64,000 bases of DNA from Breznakibacter xylanolyticus (GCF_003254275.1 NZ_QKZK01000012.1:62001-126000); one strand, 5' to 3'; positions 48,381 through 59,046 are shown, counted from the stretch's first letter. The notes: generated from the sequence alone by a model not told the origin. Translations and numbers: made by a program.

Positions 48381-51056
48381 ATGACTCACCCGAACATGAA
48401 GAAGAATTTTTTTTGGGGGGTAATCGTTGTGTTGGCGATGGCCTCTATCTCATCTGTTTTTTATTTACTCTACTATAATCAAGCATTTGAGGAGGGACGT
48501 TGTGTAGATGTGATCCCGGAAGATGCGTTTGCTATTGTTCGCATTCATCAGTCCTCATTGTTGATTTCCAATGACTCTGTGTTAGAGTCTGCCTTGTCTG
48601 AACTGCCTGCTTTTAAATCTTTTTTTGATGAAGTGAATTGTTGGGGACGTCATCAAATGCCGTTGGCGAGCCACTTGACAGATCGGACATTTTATCATTA
48701 CTTTTTCACGTTAAATGATTCTGTCGTGAACGCTTGGTGCTTCGATTGTGTCAATCAACAAGAGGCTTTATCGGTGAAGCGATGGATGAAGGGGCATGCC
48801 TCGAAAGTAAAAGTGGACGGGATGAGCGATGCCGCAATTTATTGTACTGATTCGTTGTGGTATGTAGCCGTTAAGGATGGTCGAGTGGTAATTAGTCAGT
48901 TTTTGCATGCGTTGAAGGCATCGTTCGGGCAGGTTCAATCGAATCGAAGTTTTCGTCATAATGAAACGTTTTTGCAAATGCAAAAAGCCTTGGGTGCCCG
49001 GGCTATAGCGCATCTTTATTTGCATCCGACCCGATTGGCTGAAGTGTTGGCGTTGTTTGGCGATGCGAAAAACGGTCTTCAACGCTTTTCTATGTTGGGC
49101 GAATGGTTGGGTTTTGACATTGAGGTTAAGGACAAGAATCTCTTACTGTCCGGTTTCCTGATTGGCACGCCCACGCAGAGCCGAATGGATAATTTGCTAA
49201 AAGGCGTGACTCCGAGCGAGAGCCAAATTCAGGAGGTTTGCCCCATGCGAACCCGTTTTATGTTGGCCTATCAGGTGCGTGGGAGCGAAGTGCGATTTTT
49301 ATCGAATGTTGTTATTGCCGAAAACCAAACGTCACCTCTGTTCGAAACCCTTATGGGGTGTTTGGATGGCGAGATTGCTCTAATTCATTGCGAGTCGGGT
49401 GATTCCATAGGTGTGGAGCCTTTTTTGGTGTTGAAAACCCATAGTCAGGCAAAGGCACTTACGGAGATGTCAAGATTACTAAATGATACCATTCGAAGTG
49501 TTGAGCCCGTGGGGTTTGTCAGTTCCGAGTTGGTAGCTAATATTCCCATATATCAAGGTTTTTCTGGTGACGAAATGACCGCGGCCATGCGCGGCCTTTT
49601 TGATGGGGCACCCGGTGAATTCTATACCATCTACAATAACTATTTAATATTTGGTGTCTCTGTTGCATCACTTCAACGCTTTGTGGTTGATAATTTAAGA
49701 GACATGACTCTGTTGAAAGATGCCGCGTTTCGCGAGTTTATGAATCGTTTTCCCGCCTCTCAAAACATAATGTGTTACATGGCTCCCGGATATATTCGGC
49801 AATGGGTGGCTCCCTGTCTGAATGAACGAGGGCGGCTTTTTGCTTCTGATTATGCCGCATTGCAGCGTTTTAATGCTTTTGCTGTTCAGTTGTCGTCAGG
49901 AGTTGGGCCTGTATATGTGAATGCGGCGTTGCGGGTTGGCAGTGAATCGGCTAAAGATACCGGCGTGATTTGGCAGCGTAAATTTGATGTGCCTCTTGTG
50001 GGGAAGCCCCAGGTAGTGGTCAATCACCTCACCGGGAGACATGAATTGTTGGTGCAGGATGCTGACAGTTGGCTTTATTTGTTAAATGGTGATGGGATGG
50101 TGTTGTGGAAAAAGCAACTCGATGGGCTGATCATGGGCGATGTGGGGCAAGTGGATTGTTTTCATAATAAGAAGCTTCAATATGTTTTCAATACTGCCTC
50201 GTCGTTGTATTTGATGGATCGGAACGGGAATGATTTGCCGCATTTCCCCATCTTGTTGACATCGCCTGCAGTTCAGCCGGTGGCCGTGGTCGATTATGAA
50301 AAGACGCACGATTATCGCTTTTTCATAACAGGAGCAGACGGAACCATCGGGTTATACAATCATCAAGGCAATCGCATCGCCGATTGGGTGTTGACACGAA
50401 CTGAAAATCCTTCCGTATCGGTTCCGCAGCATTTTGATGTGGGGGGTAAAGATTATTGGGTTTTGGCCGACAAATCACGCCATTACTTGCTCGATCGTCG
50501 TGGGAATCAGCGCGTGCAGTTGTCCGATGAGTTTGATCAGATGCCATCGATGCCCTTTGTTTATGCCATACAAGGCGGAAAGCATGAGTTGTTGACGTTT
50601 GGTTCTGATGGTCAGTTGGCTTCAATTGCCTTGCCATCGGGTGGGGTGAGCCGAATGGCGGTGGCATTGCAATCGCGCCCTGCGGCCATGAAGCCATTGC
50701 CTGGTCGTCAAGGTCTCATGGCTGTTGTTGATTCGCTTTATTTGTATTTGATTGACGGTCGTGGGCAAGTTCATTGGCAGTCCGAGCCGGGGAGTCCTTT
50801 GCGTCCGGTTGTGGAAATCTACCCTTTGGCTGACGATGACGTACGCATTGGTGTGGTTGGGGCGAATGGGAATGTCTATCTCTATCGTTCCGACGGTTTT
50901 TTGTGCAATGGTTTTCCGAAAAATGGGATTACTTCATTGGCCATTGGACGATTGAATGCCAATGGCGACAGGCTTGGTGTGGTGGTTGGAGGCTGCGAGG
51001 GGCGCTTGTTGCACTATCCCCTCGATACGGTTTCATATTCATCATCAAAAAAATAA
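48381..51056 (+). CDS. Large membrane-anchored protein, DUF3352-like with beta-propeller-like C-terminus
   Basis: From the ATG at 48381 the roughly 891-residue protein has one N-terminal membrane helix (FFWGVIVVLAMASISSVFYLL) and a long extracytoplasmic region. The part up to about residue 540 resembles DUF3352, starting with VIPEDAFAIVRIHQSS. The last third has blade-like repeats: LVQDADSWLYLLNGDG, FITGADGTIGLYNHQGNR and VVDSLYLYLIDGRG. These suggest a PQQ/WD-like propeller. Function is unknown. An upstream GTG (48357) and an ATG at 48396 are other possible starts. Confidence 0.7.
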   Translation: MTHPNMKKNFFWGVIVVLAMASISSVFYLLYYNQAFEEGRCVDVIPEDAFAIVRIHQSSLLISNDSVLESALSELPAFKSFFDEVNCWGRHQMPLASHLTDRTFYHYFFTLNDSVVNAWCFDCVNQQEALSVKRWMKGHASKVKVDGMSDAAIYCTDSLWYVAVKDGRVVISQFLHALKASFGQVQSNRSFRHNETFLQMQKALGARAIAHLYLHPTRLAEVLALFGDAKNGLQRFSMLGEWLGFDIEVKDKNLLLSGFLIGTPTQSRMDNLLKGVTPSESQIQEVCPMRTRFMLAYQVRGSEVRFLSNVVIAENQTSPLFETLMGCLDGEIALIHCESGDSIGVEPFLVLKTHSQAKALTEMSRLLNDTIRSVEPVGFVSSELVANIPIYQGFSGDEMTAAMRGLFDGAPGEFYTIYNNYLIFGVSVASLQRFVVDNLRDMTLLKDAAFREFMNRFPASQNIMCYMAPGYIRQWVAPCLNERGRLFASDYAALQRFNAFAVQLSSGVGPVYVNAALRVGSESAKDTGVIWQRKFDVPLVGKPQVVVNHLTGRHELLVQDADSWLYLLNGDGMVLWKKQLDGLIMGDVGQVDCFHNKKLQYVFNTASSLYLMDRNGNDLPHFPILLTSPAVQPVAVVDYEKTHDYRFFITGADGTIGLYNHQGNRIADWVLTRTENPSVSVPQHFDVGGKDYWVLADKSRHYLLDRRGNQRVQLSDEFDQMPSMPFVYAIQGGKHELLTFGSDGQLASIALPSGGVSRMAVALQSRPAAMKPLPGRQGLMAVVDSLYLYLIDGRGQVHWQSEPGSPLRPVVEIYPLADDDVRIGVVGANGNVYLYRSDGFLCNGFPKNGITSLAIGRLNANGDRLGVVVGGCEGRLLHYPLDTVSYSSSKK

Positions 51057-51088
51057 AAACAAGTGGCTTACATTTGGTGAAAACAGTT

Positions 51089-51096
51089 TATATTTG
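51089..51096 (+). promoter_or_regulatory. Promoter -7 element for rpsP
   Basis: TATATTTG matches the TAnnTTTG consensus and lies 45 bases before the rpsP ATG. No TTTG at the usual -33 distance is clear. Confidence 0.5.
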
Positions 51097-51140
51097 CACC
51101 CTCAAACCACAAAGGTTTTTAACTATTTAAAATTATTCCG

Positions 51141-51683
51141 ATGCCCGTAAAAATTCGTTTACAAAGACACGGTCGCAAAAGGTATGCTTACTACCACATT
51201 GTGGTAGCTGACAGCAGGGCGCCACGAGATGGCAGGTTTATCGAGCGTTTGGGTTCTTACAACCCTAACACGAATCCTGCTACAATTCAGTTAGACTTTG
51301 ACAAAGCCTTGAACTGGCTCAACAATGGTGCTCAACCTACCGACACAGTTCGTCAAGTGCTTTCAAACGAAGGCGTGATGATGAAAAAACACCTGTTGGA
51401 TGGTGTGAAAAAAGGTGCTTTTGATGCTGCCGAAGCTGAAAACCGTTTCAGCAAATGGCAGGGTGAGAAAGTTGCCAAAGTTCAGGCTAAAAAAGATAAA
51501 TTGGCCAGCGACAAAAATGCTGCTGCCAAAGAACGTCTGGCCATCGAAGCAAAAATCAATGCTGAGAAAGCTGCTGAACTGGCAAAGAAAAAAGCCGATG
51601 CTGAAGCTGCTGCTTCTGCCGCTGCTGCTCCCGCTGAGGAAGCTGCTGCCGAAGAGACTGCATCTGAAGAAGCTGCTGAATAA
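51141..51683 (+). CDS. rpsP: 30S ribosomal protein S16 with long C-terminal tail
   Basis: Residues 1-85 are standard S16 ([45 protein letters not shown]). Residues about 95-180 are a low-complexity Lys/Ala/Glu extension ([17 protein letters not shown] region), predicted helical. The core S16 is about 80-90 residues, so the tail doubles it; similar tails are common in Bacteroidota S16. The gene is followed by a terminator and rimM, a normal pairing. Confidence 0.96.
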   Translation: MPVKIRLQRHGRKRYAYYHIVVADSRAPRDGRFIERLGSYNPNTNPATIQLDFDKALNWLNNGAQPTDTVRQVLSNEGVMMKKHLLDGVKKGAFDAAEAENRFSKWQGEKVAKVQAKKDKLASDKNAAAKERLAIEAKINAEKAAELAKKKADAEAAASAAAAPAEEAAAEETASEEAAE

Positions 51684-51708
51684 GCCATTCGACGTAAAAG
51701 TCTTACAG

Positions 51709-51736
51709 AGCCATCGCATTGCGGTGGCTTTTTTTG
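51709..51736 (+). terminator. Rho-independent terminator after rpsP
   Basis: AGCCATCGC (51709-51717) pairs with GCGGTGGCT (51721-51729) around a three-base loop and is followed by a T run. It lies just before the promoter element of rimM. Confidence 0.85.
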
Positions 51737-51760
51737 TGAATGCAGGTTTGGAAAGATGTC

Positions 51761-51768
51761 TATCTTTG
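51761..51768 (+). promoter_or_regulatory. Promoter -7 element for rimM
   Basis: TATCTTTG matches TAnnTTTG and sits 18 bases before the ATG at 51786, giving a very short leader. This supports the later ATG over an ATG at 51756, which would lie upstream of the transcript start. Confidence 0.55.
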
Positions 51769-51785
51769 CGCCAAATGCAACACCA

Positions 51786-52310
51786 ATGATCGAAAAAAGT
51801 AATTGTCAACATATCGGTGTCATCACCAAGGCACATGGCGTGTCCGGTGAAGTGGTGATTCGGCTGAATAACGGGATTGATGCGCAGGATATCACCTGTG
51901 ATTTTTTGTTCCTCGACCTCGATGGCGGTCTGGTGCCCTTTTACGTGCAGGAGAGTCGCACCCGGGGCGATGGCGCGCTGATGGTGCATTTCGACGGCAT
52001 CACCACCGAAGTTGCTGCCCGACGTCTGGCTGACGTGCCAGTTTGGGTGGAAGGTGACGAATTGGAGATGGATGAAGAGGGCATTCATTCGTCGATGCTC
52101 ATCGGGTTCTTGGTGGTGGACAGCGAACATGGTGAATTAGGCAAAATCATCGAGATTCGCGACCCCGAACGCAATCCTTATTTCGTGATTGAAGGCGGTG
52201 CCGGCGAGATTTTGGTGCCGGTGGCCGACGAATACATTGATGGCCTTGACGATGATAAGCACATCCTATACATCACTGCCCCCGAGGGATTGATCGATCT
52301 TTATTTATAA
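51786..52310 (+). CDS. rimM: Ribosome maturation factor RimM
   Basis: From the ATG at 51786 the 174-residue protein has an N-terminal RimM domain (HIGVITKAHGVSGEVVIRL) and a C-terminal PRC barrel (IGFLVVDSEHGELGKIIEI, NPYFVIEGGAGEILVPVADE). It helps 30S assembly around the 16S head and binds S19. It is transcribed after rpsP from its own apparent promoter. Confidence 0.94.
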   Translation: MIEKSNCQHIGVITKAHGVSGEVVIRLNNGIDAQDITCDFLFLDLDGGLVPFYVQESRTRGDGALMVHFDGITTEVAARRLADVPVWVEGDELEMDEEGIHSSMLIGFLVVDSEHGELGKIIEIRDPERNPYFVIEGGAGEILVPVADEYIDGLDDDKHILYITAPEGLIDLYL

Positions 52311-52376
52311 GCATCTTTTTTTAAGATGTGCCATCTGATGGAGCATTGATGGTTTTAGTCATTATTACAGCATCTT

Positions 52377-52425
52377 AAAACCGGCCTATTGGTCTATAAA
52401 AATAGCCCATTGGTCGGTTTTCTTT
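52377..52425 (+). terminator. Hairpin terminator after rimM
   Basis: AAAACCGGCCTATTGG on the left pairs imperfectly with CCCATTGGTCGGTTTT on the right (ends 52377-52383 and 52415-52421 perfect). The right arm runs into TTTTCTTTT. It lies between rimM and the efflux operon. Confidence 0.6.
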
Positions 52426-52446
52426 TATGGTGGCTTTAGCCGGTTG

Positions 52447-52454
52447 TAGATTTG
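52447..52454 (+). promoter_or_regulatory. Promoter -7 element for the efflux operon
   Basis: TAGATTTG matches TAnnTTTG and lies 22 bases before the TolC-like start at 52476. A small hairpin (GTGCTAATAAAAGCAC) follows in the leader. No clear -33 element is seen. Confidence 0.5.
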
Positions 52455-52475
52455 TGCTAATAAAAGCACAAAACA

Positions 52476-53813
52476 ATGACCAAACAGTTTCGAATAGCAT
52501 TGTGGATGATGGCAGCGATGATGGTGCTGCCGCCACTGGCTCGTGCGCAAACCTCAGCCTGGACGCTCGATGCATGCATTGAGCAGGCCATCAAGGCCAA
52601 TGTGTCGGTGCAGAAGGCACGTTTGTCGGTGAGCCGGAGCGAGGAGTACGCCTCTCAGGCGCAGGCCTCGCGGATGCCGTCGGTGAGCGCGTCGGCATCG
52701 CAGAATTTCACCTGGAGCAAACAAATGGATGCCGCCACCGGCGAGTATGGCGCTTATGAAGGAAGCCGCAGCGGTAGCTATGGCGTGAATGGCAACGTGA
52801 CCCTCTTTAATGGTTTTAAAGTGTCCCAGTCGATACGACAATCGCAACTGACACTCGAGAGCAGCCTGCTTGATGCCAAGGCGCTTGAAGAATCGGTGGA
52901 GCTGAGCGTGCTGAGCGCTTACGTGCAGGTTCTTTATGCCCGCGAGCAAGTCAACAATGCGGCCAATCAGGTGGCGGCCACCGAAAAGCAGTTGCAGTTG
53001 GTTGAAGAACGCATGACGCTCGGCGGCGTTTCGCGCAGCGATTATCTGCAAATCAAGTCATCGCTGGCGGCCGAGAAACTATCGTTGGCCAATGCACAGG
53101 GCAACCTGGCCATGGCGCACCTCAATCTGCTTCAGTTGATGGAGCTGCCCGTGGACGATGGATTTGACATCGCCTCACCCTCGGTCGATTCGCTCATGGC
53201 GGGGATGGAGATTCCGGTGGCGCAAAGCATTTACGAACAGGCGTTGCAGCAGAAACCTCAAATTAAAAGCGCTGCCCTACAAACCGAGAGCGCCAAACTG
53301 GACATTCGCATGGCACAGGCCGACCGGCTGCCGTCGCTGTCGCTCAATGCGGGGATCAACAGCGGGTACTCGTATCCCACCAACGGATTCAGTTACGCCG
53401 ATCAGATACAGAACCGGCTTACCCCCTCGGTGGGGCTGACGCTTTCCATTCCCATCTACCAAAAACGACAAATCAAAACGAGCATCAACATTGCCAAAAT
53501 AGGGCTGTCGGATGCCGAGTTGACCGAGATCAACACCCGCAACACCCTTCGCAAACAAATTGAGCAGGCCTGTCAGGATGTGGTCACAGCCCGCGAGAAG
53601 TACCTGGCCGGCATGGATGCCTATGACTCGGGTGCCGAATCGCATCAGGTGGCCGCCGAAAAGGTGCAGCAGGGGTTGATGAATTCGGTTGATTACCTGT
53701 TTGAAAAGAACTCCTTGATACAGGCCGAGAGCAATCTGCTGCAGGCGAAATACAATTTGTTGTTCGCCACCAAAATACTCGATTATTACAAAGGCATTCC
53801 ACTCACATTATAA
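52476..53813 (+). CDS. TolC-family outer membrane efflux protein
   Basis: The 445-residue protein has a signal peptide (MMAAMMVLPPLARAQ) and two homologous halves of the TolC fold (about 25-215 and 235-440), starting with WTLDACIEQAIKANVSVQKA. Long helices with NPxV-like turns are replaced by KQPIK-type segments such as QKPQIKSAALQTESAKLDI. It forms the outer membrane channel of the four-gene MacAB-like system that follows. Its codons are much richer in G+C than those of the genes before 51 kb. Confidence 0.93.
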   Translation: MTKQFRIALWMMAAMMVLPPLARAQTSAWTLDACIEQAIKANVSVQKARLSVSRSEEYASQAQASRMPSVSASASQNFTWSKQMDAATGEYGAYEGSRSGSYGVNGNVTLFNGFKVSQSIRQSQLTLESSLLDAKALEESVELSVLSAYVQVLYAREQVNNAANQVAATEKQLQLVEERMTLGGVSRSDYLQIKSSLAAEKLSLANAQGNLAMAHLNLLQLMELPVDDGFDIASPSVDSLMAGMEIPVAQSIYEQALQQKPQIKSAALQTESAKLDIRMAQADRLPSLSLNAGINSGYSYPTNGFSYADQIQNRLTPSVGLTLSIPIYQKRQIKTSINIAKIGLSDAELTEINTRNTLRKQIEQACQDVVTAREKYLAGMDAYDSGAESHQVAAEKVQQGLMNSVDYLFEKNSLIQAESNLLQAKYNLLFATKILDYYKGIPLTL

Positions 53814-53823
53814 CATTGATGTC

Positions 53824-55056
<1,233 letters not shown>

Positions 55057-55425
55057 CATAGGAAGCCCCGCCCGACAGATTGTTTTCATTGGTTGTTTTC
55101 ATCGGGTGGGGCGACCTTATTATGGACGTAGATATTAGACTAACGCTGAGGCGCAACGGCGCAGTGTTTATTTTTTTAACGATACTGCAATATCGCTTTT
55201 GTGAGGTTGGTTTCTTGATTAAAACGACTCAACGTCTCTCTGGGCATAACCAAGCGATATTGTAAGTTGTGATCATTTAGCGGATTTAATATTGCTTAAT
55301 GAGGGACTACTATAGAACTCTGAGTTATCTGCATCGTTATTTAAACGCATGGCGTAACAAAATAACTCAGCGCCTTTGTGCCTCAGCGTTTATCTTTTAC
55401 ATTTCATCATCATTCATCAACAATT
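55057..55425. repeat. Repeat-filled intergenic region with nested inverted repeats
   Basis: This 369-base gap between the adaptor and ATPase genes holds no convincing gene. AACGCTGAGGCGCAACGGCG (from 55142) has an imperfect inverted partner at about 55361-55392, where CAGCGCCTTTGTGCCTCAGCG reads the other way. Inside lies a perfect 11-base inverted pair, CAATATCGCTT (55188-55198) and AAGCGATATTG (55252-55262). Related sequence recurs at 57731-57850 and 61418-61481. It looks like a small dispersed repeat element. Confidence 0.7.
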
Positions 55426-56169
55426 ATGGACAAAACCATCATACAAGTGGCCGGCCTGCGCAAGGAGTTTCACGTGGGGGATGTGACGGTGCATGCCCTC
55501 AAGGGCATCGACCTCACCATTACCCAGGGCGAGTTTGTGGCCATCATGGGCACCAGCGGCTCGGGCAAATCGACCATGCTCAACATTCTGGGGTGTTTGG
55601 ACAAGCCCACGGGGGGCGATTATTTTTTGGATGGCATCAATGTAGCGGGTCTCGACAAGAACCAGCTGGCCGAAGTTCGCAACCTCAAGCTGGGGTTTGT
55701 GTTTCAGGCATACAACCTGTTGCCGCGCACCTCGGCGCTCGAGAACGTGGAGCTGCCCCTGTTTTACAATCCGCGGGTGAAGACGCGCGAACGACGCGAC
55801 CGCGCCAGGGCCGCCCTCGAAGCGGTGGGATTGGCCGGGCGCATGCATCACACGCCGGCGCAGTTGAGTGGCGGTCAGCAGCAACGCGTGGCCATTGCCC
55901 GTTCGCTGGTGAACGACCCCGTGGTGATACTCGCCGATGAGGCCACCGGGAACCTCGACACCCGCACCTCGTACGAGATTATGGAGCTGTTTCAGCGACT
56001 CAACGACCAGGGTAAGACCATCGTGTTTGTGACCCACGAGCCCGACATTGCCCGGCTCACCAAGCGCAGCATCGTGTTTCGCGACGGTCATGTGATCAAG
56101 CAACAGGCCGTGACCGACCGCCTTTATGCTTCGGAACTCATTGCCGCCTTGCCGGTGGAAAATGATTGA
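55426..56169 (+). CDS. ABC transporter ATP-binding protein (MacB/LolD type)
   Basis: From the ATG at 55426 the 247-residue ATPase has Walker A (MGTSGSGKSTMLNILG), the Q-loop (FVFQAYNLLPRTSALENVEL), signature LSGGQQQRVAIARSLVNDP, Walker B (VVILADEATGNLD) and the H-loop (IVFVTHEPDIA). The sequence fits the group that powers MacB and LolCDE-type permeases. In E. coli MacB the ATPase and membrane parts are one chain; here they are separate genes 277 bases apart. Confidence 0.95.
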   Translation: MDKTIIQVAGLRKEFHVGDVTVHALKGIDLTITQGEFVAIMGTSGSGKSTMLNILGCLDKPTGGDYFLDGINVAGLDKNQLAEVRNLKLGFVFQAYNLLPRTSALENVELPLFYNPRVKTRERRDRARAALEAVGLAGRMHHTPAQLSGGQQQRVAIARSLVNDPVVILADEATGNLDTRTSYEIMELFQRLNDQGKTIVFVTHEPDIARLTKRSIVFRDGHVIKQQAVTDRLYASELIAALPVEND

Positions 56170-56446
56170 GTAAAGAAGATATTTCGCAGACTTGAATGCG
56201 TGAAAGCAAGGTTGTTTGGATGCCAGACAGGAAGATGATGAGACTTCAGACAGATAGATAAGACTGAAGAGACCAGGTCTAAAGATCTTTATTCATCTCA
56301 TCATCTATCGTCTTCTTGTCTTAACTCAACGATATCGAATGAGTAGCCTGATCGCGTGATCGGGTGGAAGTGTTGTCAAGTGAAAATCACGAAGGAATTC
56401 TTCTGATTCCCCCTGTGGGGGATAGGAGGGGCAAAATATAAAACGT
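56170..56446. repeat. Intergenic region dense in palindromes
   Basis: This 277-base gap holds several hairpins: AGACCAGGTCT, AGATCT, CCTGATC/GATCGGG around GCGT, and CCCCCTGTGGGGG about 30 bases before the permease start. GATGATGAGA in the left part and TCTCATCATC in the right form a larger inverted pair. There is no gene. A transcript crossing it would be strongly folded. Confidence 0.6.
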
Positions 56447-57667
56447 ATGAACTATACCAATTTATTAAAGATATCGGGGGGGGCACTGCTTCGCAACAAG
56501 ATGCGGGCGTTCCTCACCATGTTGGGCATCATCATCGGGGTGGCTTCGGTGATTGCCATGCTGGGCATTGGGCAGGGTTCCAAGCAAAGCATCCGTGAGC
56601 AGATGTCGGGCATGGGCACCAATCTGGTGTTTGTGATGCCCGGGTCGCAGCAACGGGGCGGCGTGCAAATGGGGCCTTCGAACATGCAAAGTCTCACGAT
56701 GGACGACGTGACGGCCATCGCCAAGGAGTGTCCCCATGTGGCGGCCGTGTCGCCCGAGGTGCGCTCGAGCGGCCAGGTGGTGGCAGGCAACAAAAACTGG
56801 CCATCGACCATATATGGCGGCAACGTGGCTTACATGGGTATTAAAAAAATTGAGGTGGCCGACGGTCGTCTCTTCACCGACAAGGAGGTGCACGCCATGG
56901 CCAAGGTGTGCCTGGTGGGGCAAACGGTGGTCGACAACCTGTTTGGCGAGGGGGCCGATCCCATAGGGCAGACCATCCGTTTCAAAAAAATTCCCATGCT
57001 CATCATTGGCGTGCTGGCCGAAAAGGGCGAGAACTCCTTTGGGCAGGATCAGGACGATATGATCATCGCCCCCTACACCACCGTGCAGCGGCGCATTCTG
57101 GCCATCGACCACATACAGGGCATTTACACCTCGGCCACCAGCGAGGAGGAGAGCGAGCTGGCCATTGCCGAAATCTCAACCGTGCTGCGCCGTCAGCATA
57201 AAATCAGCAACCCGGCCGACGACGACTTTCGGGTAATGGCACAGGCCGAACTGGTGAAGATGTTTACCTCCATCAGCGACGTGCTCACCATGTTGCTGGG
57301 CGCCATTGCCGGCATCTCGCTGTTGGTGGGCGGCATCGGTATCATGAACATCATGTTTGTGTCGGTGACCGAGCGCACACGCGAGATTGGCCTGCGCATG
57401 GCCATTGGCGGAAAGAGCATTCACATCATGGCACAATTCCTCATTGAGTCGATGATGTTGAGCGTGTCGGGCGGCATTGTGGGCATTTTGCTGGGATACC
57501 TGATCAGTTACGTGGTGTCGGGCATGATGGGCTGGCCGGTGGTGATTACTTCGCAAAGCGTGGTGCTTTCATTTTTGGTGTGCTCGGCCATCGGCATCTT
57601 TTTCGGATGGTATCCGGCACGCAAGGCCTCGGCGCTCAACCCCATTGATGCGCTGCGATATGAGTAA
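56447..57667 (+). CDS. ABC transporter permease (MacB/FtsX family)
   Basis: The 406-residue protein has one N-terminal helix (RAFLTMLGIIIGVASVIAML), a large periplasmic MacB-type domain (about 45-275) and three C-terminal helices in the FtsX domain (LLGAIAGISLLVGGIGIMNI and on, ending PARKASALNPIDALRYE). MacB-type pumps push substrates from the periplasm through TolC using mechanical coupling. Substrates may be macrolides, peptides or lipids. Confidence 0.94.
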   Translation: MNYTNLLKISGGALLRNKMRAFLTMLGIIIGVASVIAMLGIGQGSKQSIREQMSGMGTNLVFVMPGSQQRGGVQMGPSNMQSLTMDDVTAIAKECPHVAAVSPEVRSSGQVVAGNKNWPSTIYGGNVAYMGIKKIEVADGRLFTDKEVHAMAKVCLVGQTVVDNLFGEGADPIGQTIRFKKIPMLIIGVLAEKGENSFGQDQDDMIIAPYTTVQRRILAIDHIQGIYTSATSEEESELAIAEISTVLRRQHKISNPADDDFRVMAQAELVKMFTSISDVLTMLLGAIAGISLLVGGIGIMNIMFVSVTERTREIGLRMAIGGKSIHIMAQFLIESMMLSVSGGIVGILLGYLISYVVSGMMGWPVVITSQSVVLSFLVCSAIGIFFGWYPARKASALNPIDALRYE

Positions 57668-57720
57668 GCGTTTTTGTTTTTTCAGGTGATGATGTAAGTT
57701 TGTGCAACCTTAAACCAGTG

Positions 57721-57850
57721 TTCAATAAAAGCAGATCACTCAGCGTTGATACATTTTTCATTAAGAACTGACACTGAGATGCAGTGAGAATGAGAAACCT
57801 CAGTGTAACTTAGCGCCTTTCTTGGCATAGCCAAGCGACTGTGTCTTACT
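57721..57850. repeat. Second copy of the dispersed intergenic repeat
   Basis: The gap before the kinase gene has CACTCAGCGTT (from 57731), TAACTTAGCGCCTTTCTTGGC (about 57806-57826) and the palindrome CTTGGCATAGCCAAG followed by CGAC (57821-57839). These match TAACTCAGCGCCTTTGTGCC and GGCATAACCAAGCGAT in the 55 kb copy with few changes. Confidence 0.6.
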
Positions 57851-57866
57851 CTAATATTTCAACAAC

Positions 57867-58937
57867 ATGCCCTCAACCAATCGCAACAAACTGCATGTCG
57901 TATTGCTGCACGCGCTGGCGTGGTTCATTGTGGTGATGATTCCCATGCTCATCCGGCTGGTGTATGGCGACAGCGACACGCATTCGCTCAACCAGATGTA
58001 TGCCAACATGGCGGCCTATGGTGCCATGTTTTACATCAACTACCTGGTGCTGACGCCCCGCTTGTTTTTGCAGGGGCACCGCGGATGGTATTACGTGGCG
58101 TCGGTGGCGCTCATTGCGGTGTGGTATTTCGTGATCAACTACATCAACGAGGTGCTGATGCACGACCCCGAGCGGGCCCGCCTGTTTGCCGAGATGGTGA
58201 AGAAGCTGGGCGACATGAAGTATGTGCCCAAGCCGCCTTTTCGCGGGTTTGGATTCTTTTTTTACTGCCTGATATCGCTGCTCATCACCGGTTTTGCCAT
58301 GGGGTTGGGGTCGCTCAACCGGCTCATGCAAAACGAACGTCGCCAAAAGGATTTGGAGCAGGAACGGCTCAATTCCGAGCTAGCCTTCCTCAAAAGTCAG
58401 GTGAGCCCGCATTTTTTCTTCAACACGCTCAACAACATCTATTCGCTGGTGGACATCGACACCGCTCAGGCCAAGGATGCGGTGATGCAGCTCTCCAAGC
58501 TGATGCGCTACCTGCTTTACGAGAGCGAGCATCCCACGGTGCGCCTGTCGGGCGAGCTCGATTTTTTGGAGCATTACATTGCCCTGATGCGGTTGCGGCT
58601 GTCGCCCAAGGTCGATTTGCAGGTGGACTTCCCCCGCGAGTTTCCCGACCGGCTCATCCCCCCACTGCTGTTGGTGCCTTTTATTGAGAATGCGTTTAAG
58701 CATGGGGTGAGTCATCGCGAGCCGTCGTACATCCATCTGCGCCTGAGTGTGAGCGACCGCGTCATTGAGTTTGAGTGCCGCAACAGCAATTTTGCCGTGC
58801 CCGACGAACGTCCCACCGGGGGCATTGGCCTGCGCAACGTTCAAAAGCGCCTCGACCTCATTTACCCGTCGGGTTACCGGCTGGACATTCATCCCACCGA
58901 GCGCGAATATGCCGTGAAGCTGGTGCTGGAAGGATGA
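57867..58937 (+). CDS. LytS/YehU-type sensor histidine kinase without partner regulator
   Basis: The 356-residue protein has four N-terminal membrane helices (about 8-32, 48-68, 76-98, 125-148) and a His_kinase domain with SQVSPHFFFNTLNNI (His is the likely phosphorylation site), the N box VPFIENAFKHG and the G box GGIGLRNVQKRLDLIYP. Such kinases normally precede a LytTR response regulator gene. Here the next gene, on the other strand, is unrelated. It follows the efflux operon by 199 bases and may control it. Confidence 0.92.
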   Translation: MPSTNRNKLHVVLLHALAWFIVVMIPMLIRLVYGDSDTHSLNQMYANMAAYGAMFYINYLVLTPRLFLQGHRGWYYVASVALIAVWYFVINYINEVLMHDPERARLFAEMVKKLGDMKYVPKPPFRGFGFFFYCLISLLITGFAMGLGSLNRLMQNERRQKDLEQERLNSELAFLKSQVSPHFFFNTLNNIYSLVDIDTAQAKDAVMQLSKLMRYLLYESEHPTVRLSGELDFLEHYIALMRLRLSPKVDLQVDFPREFPDRLIPPLLLVPFIENAFKHGVSHREPSYIHLRLSVSDRVIEFECRNSNFAVPDERPTGGIGLRNVQKRLDLIYPSGYRLDIHPTEREYAVKLVLEG

Positions 58938-59009
58938 CGTGAAAGTTGAGGGTTTTGAAGTGTAAGCGTGTAAGGTTTTTCGGGGGCAATCATTCCATCT
59001 AAAAACGGC

Positions 59010-59046
59010 AAGCGCCGCTCTCGACGTGATGTCGGGAGCGGCGCTT
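59010..59046 (-). terminator. Strong hairpin between the kinase and DUF6261-like genes
   Basis: AAGCGCCGCTCTCGAC (59010-59025) pairs with GTCGGGAGCGGCGCTT (59031-59046) around GTGAT; 15 of 16 pairs are Watson-Crick and one is G-T. On the minus strand the stem is followed by GCCGTTTTTAG, so it can end the leftward gene at 59066. It may also stop the rightward kinase transcript. Confidence 0.75.

Noticed and set aside
51363-52130. 255-codon minus-strand open frame
   Set aside because: It is antisense to rpsP and rimM and is Ser/Phe-rich because it mirrors Ala/Lys/Glu codons of S16.
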